A DNA stretch of 64,000 nt from positions 1 through 64,000 of the forward strand of contig OMJM01000044.1 of the NCBI GenBank assembly GCA_900299345.1, written 5' to 3'. Both the position numbers and the translations under genes were made by a program. This stretch comes from a bacterium (GTDB lineage Bacteria; Fibrobacterota; Fibrobacteria; UBA11236). Each line of letters starts with the position of its first letter. Within the stretch, counting starts at the first letter, position 1. Under the pieces are notes generated by a model, which saw nothing but the letters and a program-made list of their open reading frames with translations, searched no databases and was not told the DNA's origin. Below, one piece after another: positions 62,556 to 64,000 of this stretch.

Positions 62556-64000
62556 ATGTCCCAGACCCCCATGATGAAGCAGTATCTGGAGATCAAATCC
62601 AGATACCCGGACACACTGTTGCTTTATCGCATGGGTGATTTTTACGAAACCTTTGACGACGATGCCGTCACGGCTTCGCGTGTACTGGGTCTCACCTTGA
62701 CCCGGCGCAACCACGGCGGCAAGGATCCGACGCCGCTGGCGGGTTTCCCGCACCATGCGCTGGAGCGCTACATGCCCAAGCTCATCGCGGCCGGACTCAA
62801 GGTGGCGGTGTGTGAACAGACCGAGGATCCCGCGCAAGCCAAAGACGTCGTGAAGCGTGAAGTTACCGAGGTGGTGACCCGGGGCACGGCGTTGTCGGAA
62901 AATTATCTGGAAGCCAAGTCCAACAACTATCTCGCGGCCGTGTATCCCGCTCCGGGCGAGGACAAGTACGGCCTGTCGTACCTCGATCTCAGCACGGGTC
63001 ACTTTGCCGTGGCCGAGGGAGGATTGGAAGAAGTCGCGGGTGAACTCTACCGCATGAACGCGCAAGAGCTGTTGTATCCCGAAGCAGCGGAACTTCCTCC
63101 TGAACTGGATCGGTTCCGCGACCGCGAGCGGCTTCCGTTCACCGCCTTACCCAAGGGATATTTTCACCTCGACGAAGGTGTCGCATCATTGCAGCGTCAC
63201 TTCAAGGTGCATTCGCTTGAAGCCTTCGGTTGTACGCATCTGCCGTTGGCGCTGCGTGCCGCATCCGCCGCACTGGCTTATGCCAAGGACAGCAAAAAAT
63301 CCGAGTTGTCCCATCTGGTGCAACTCACGGCAACGCGCTTCGACCGATACATGACATTGGACGAAGCCACGGTACGCAACCTCGAGTTGATCAAACCGAT
63401 CCATGGCGAGGATGAATCGGGCACGCTGTTCCATCTCTTGGATCGCACGGTCACGGCCATGGGCGGCCGCACACTCAAGTTTTGGTTGACGCATCCGCTG
63501 TTGGATCGTCCGGCCATCGAAGCGCGTCTCGATGCGGTGCAGGAACTTGCCGATCATCCGGAGATTTTGCGCGCTCTGTGGCAGCATTTGCAGGGCATCA
63601 ACGACATTGAGCGTATCACCGCCAAGTGCGGTGCAGCGCGTGTGCATGCCCGCGATCTTTCCGGGCTGGGTTCCTCGCTGATCGAAGCTGGCAAGCTCGC
63701 GGAAGTATTGCAAGGTTTGAAGTCCGCGTTGTTCGCCGAGTGTGCAAAGCCCCTGGAAGGGCTGGGACAAAAAGGCGCGGATCTGGCGGATAAGTTCACC
63801 GAACGTCCACCCTTGACCGTGCGTGAAGGCGGCATGATCCGCCCCGGTGTATTTCCCGAACTCGATGCGCTGAATCACAATATCCGTGATGGACGCGAAT
63901 GGTTGAACGGGCTGCAACAGCGCGAGCGGGATGCCACGGGTATTCCCAGCCTCAAGGTCGGCTACAACAAGGTGTTCGGCTATTATCTCGAAGTCACCAA
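62556..64000 (+). CDS. mutS: DNA mismatch repair protein MutS, N-terminal part, cut by the window end
   Basis: Recognises mismatches and short loops and starts methyl-independent or MutL-dependent repair. The open frame continues past the window end, so it is absent from the ORF track. The N-terminus MKQYLEIKSRYPDTLLLYRMGDFYETFDDDA carries the mismatch-binding FYE motif. The connector, core and clamp regions follow (TRGTALSENYLE, TLDEATVRNLELIKPIHG, VTAMGGRTLKFWLTHPLLDRPAIEARLDAV). The sequence ends at GYNKVFGYYLEVT, before the ATPase domain. About 481 residues are visible. Confidence 0.97.
   Translation, partial: MSQTPMMKQYLEIKSRYPDTLLLYRMGDFYETFDDDAVTASRVLGLTLTRRNHGGKDPTPLAGFPHHALERYMPKLIAAGLKVAVCEQTEDPAQAKDVVKREVTEVVTRGTALSENYLEAKSNNYLAAVYPAPGEDKYGLSYLDLSTGHFAVAEGGLEEVAGELYRMNAQELLYPEAAELPPELDRFRDRERLPFTALPKGYFHLDEGVASLQRHFKVHSLEAFGCTHLPLALRAASAALAYAKDSKKSELSHLVQLTATRFDRYMTLDEATVRNLELIKPIHGEDESGTLFHLLDRTVTAMGGRTLKFWLTHPLLDRPAIEARLDAVQELADHPEILRALWQHLQGINDIERITAKCGAARVHARDLSGLGSSLIEAGKLAEVLQGLKSALFAECAKPLEGLGQKGADLADKFTERPPLTVREGGMIRPGVFPELDALNHNIRDGREWLNGLQQRERDATGIPSLKVGYNKVFGYYLEVT

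Overview
The window is a gene-dense chromosomal segment from a Gram-negative (diderm) bacterium, G+C-rich by eye. An LptD-type LPS exporter, a TonB-dependent receptor, a lipid A-type acyltransferase and lipoproteins indicate an outer membrane. A PorX-type response regulator with a PglZ domain, a PorV-type outer-membrane protein, a fused SecDF and a complete bacillithiol operon point to the FCB (Fibrobacterota-Chlorobi-Bacteroidota) assemblage. I would guess a Fibrobacterota-like lineage, but no rRNA is present and this is inference. I saw no phage, insertion sequence, CRISPR array, rRNA or tRNA gene. No stretch over 300 bases lacks a gene; the longest gap is about 250 bases upstream of rpmH.

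Layout. (1) 1-5.8 kb, minus strand: HU/IHF protein, PiT phosphate transporter with its DUF47/PhoU-like partner, a PorV barrel carrying an inserted beta-propeller, a small membrane protein and a lipid A-type acyltransferase. (2) 6.0-10.8 kb, plus strand: the conserved rpmH-rnpA-yidD-yidC-mnmE cluster, then a Crp/Fnr regulator. (3) 10.8-14.8 kb: cydAB on the minus strand, then a TIM-barrel isomerase and a TPR protein. (4) 14.9-17.6 kb: fused secDF ending in a strong bidirectional terminator, facing an AraC regulator with a PAS domain. (5) 18.6-31.5 kb: one long co-directional run of ribD, ribE, ribBA, ribH and nusB, then seven surface-glycan or protein-glycosylation genes, most of them overlapping or nearly abutting. 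(6) 31.5-36.3 kb: accA, Trm112-like protein, TPR protein, accB, accC and dapA. (7) 36.3-40.1 kb, minus strand: pyrimidine-dimer glycosylase, tsaE, the PorX-like protein and serS. (8) 40.2-47.2 kb: a TonB-dependent receptor broken by an in-frame stop, lptD, maf, a RodZ-like gene and hisB. (9) 47.2-48.5 kb: a small accessory patch with a DUF2283 pair, a lipoprotein and an orphan antitoxin-like gene. (10) 48.5-56.9 kb: bshA-bshB-bshC with a methyltransferase, a receiver-like protein, bioA, a VOC protein, an A+T-rich lipoprotein and tsaD. (11) 57.0-64.0 kb: ftsX, an EnvC-like activator, holB, recJ, two small proteins and the start of mutS.

The genes serve mainly envelope biogenesis (YidC, SecDF, LptD, acyltransferase, glycosyltransferases, FtsX-EnvC), cofactor and thiol synthesis (riboflavin, biotin step, bacillithiol), fatty-acid initiation (AccABC) and genome maintenance (RecJ, MutS, HolB, UV-lesion glycosylase). 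Translational coupling through ATGA, GTGA, TTGA or TGATG junctions is common.

The most unusual observations are the PorV/beta-propeller chimera, a PorX homologue that appears to lack the first catalytic Asp of its PglZ domain, a RibBA whose GTP cyclohydrolase II motif is replaced, a glycosyltransferase fused to the non-catalytic half of a sugar-phosphate transferase, the single nonsense codon in the TonB receptor, and two perfect GTAGGGGCG palindromes. All calls come from reading the sequence; no database search was run.
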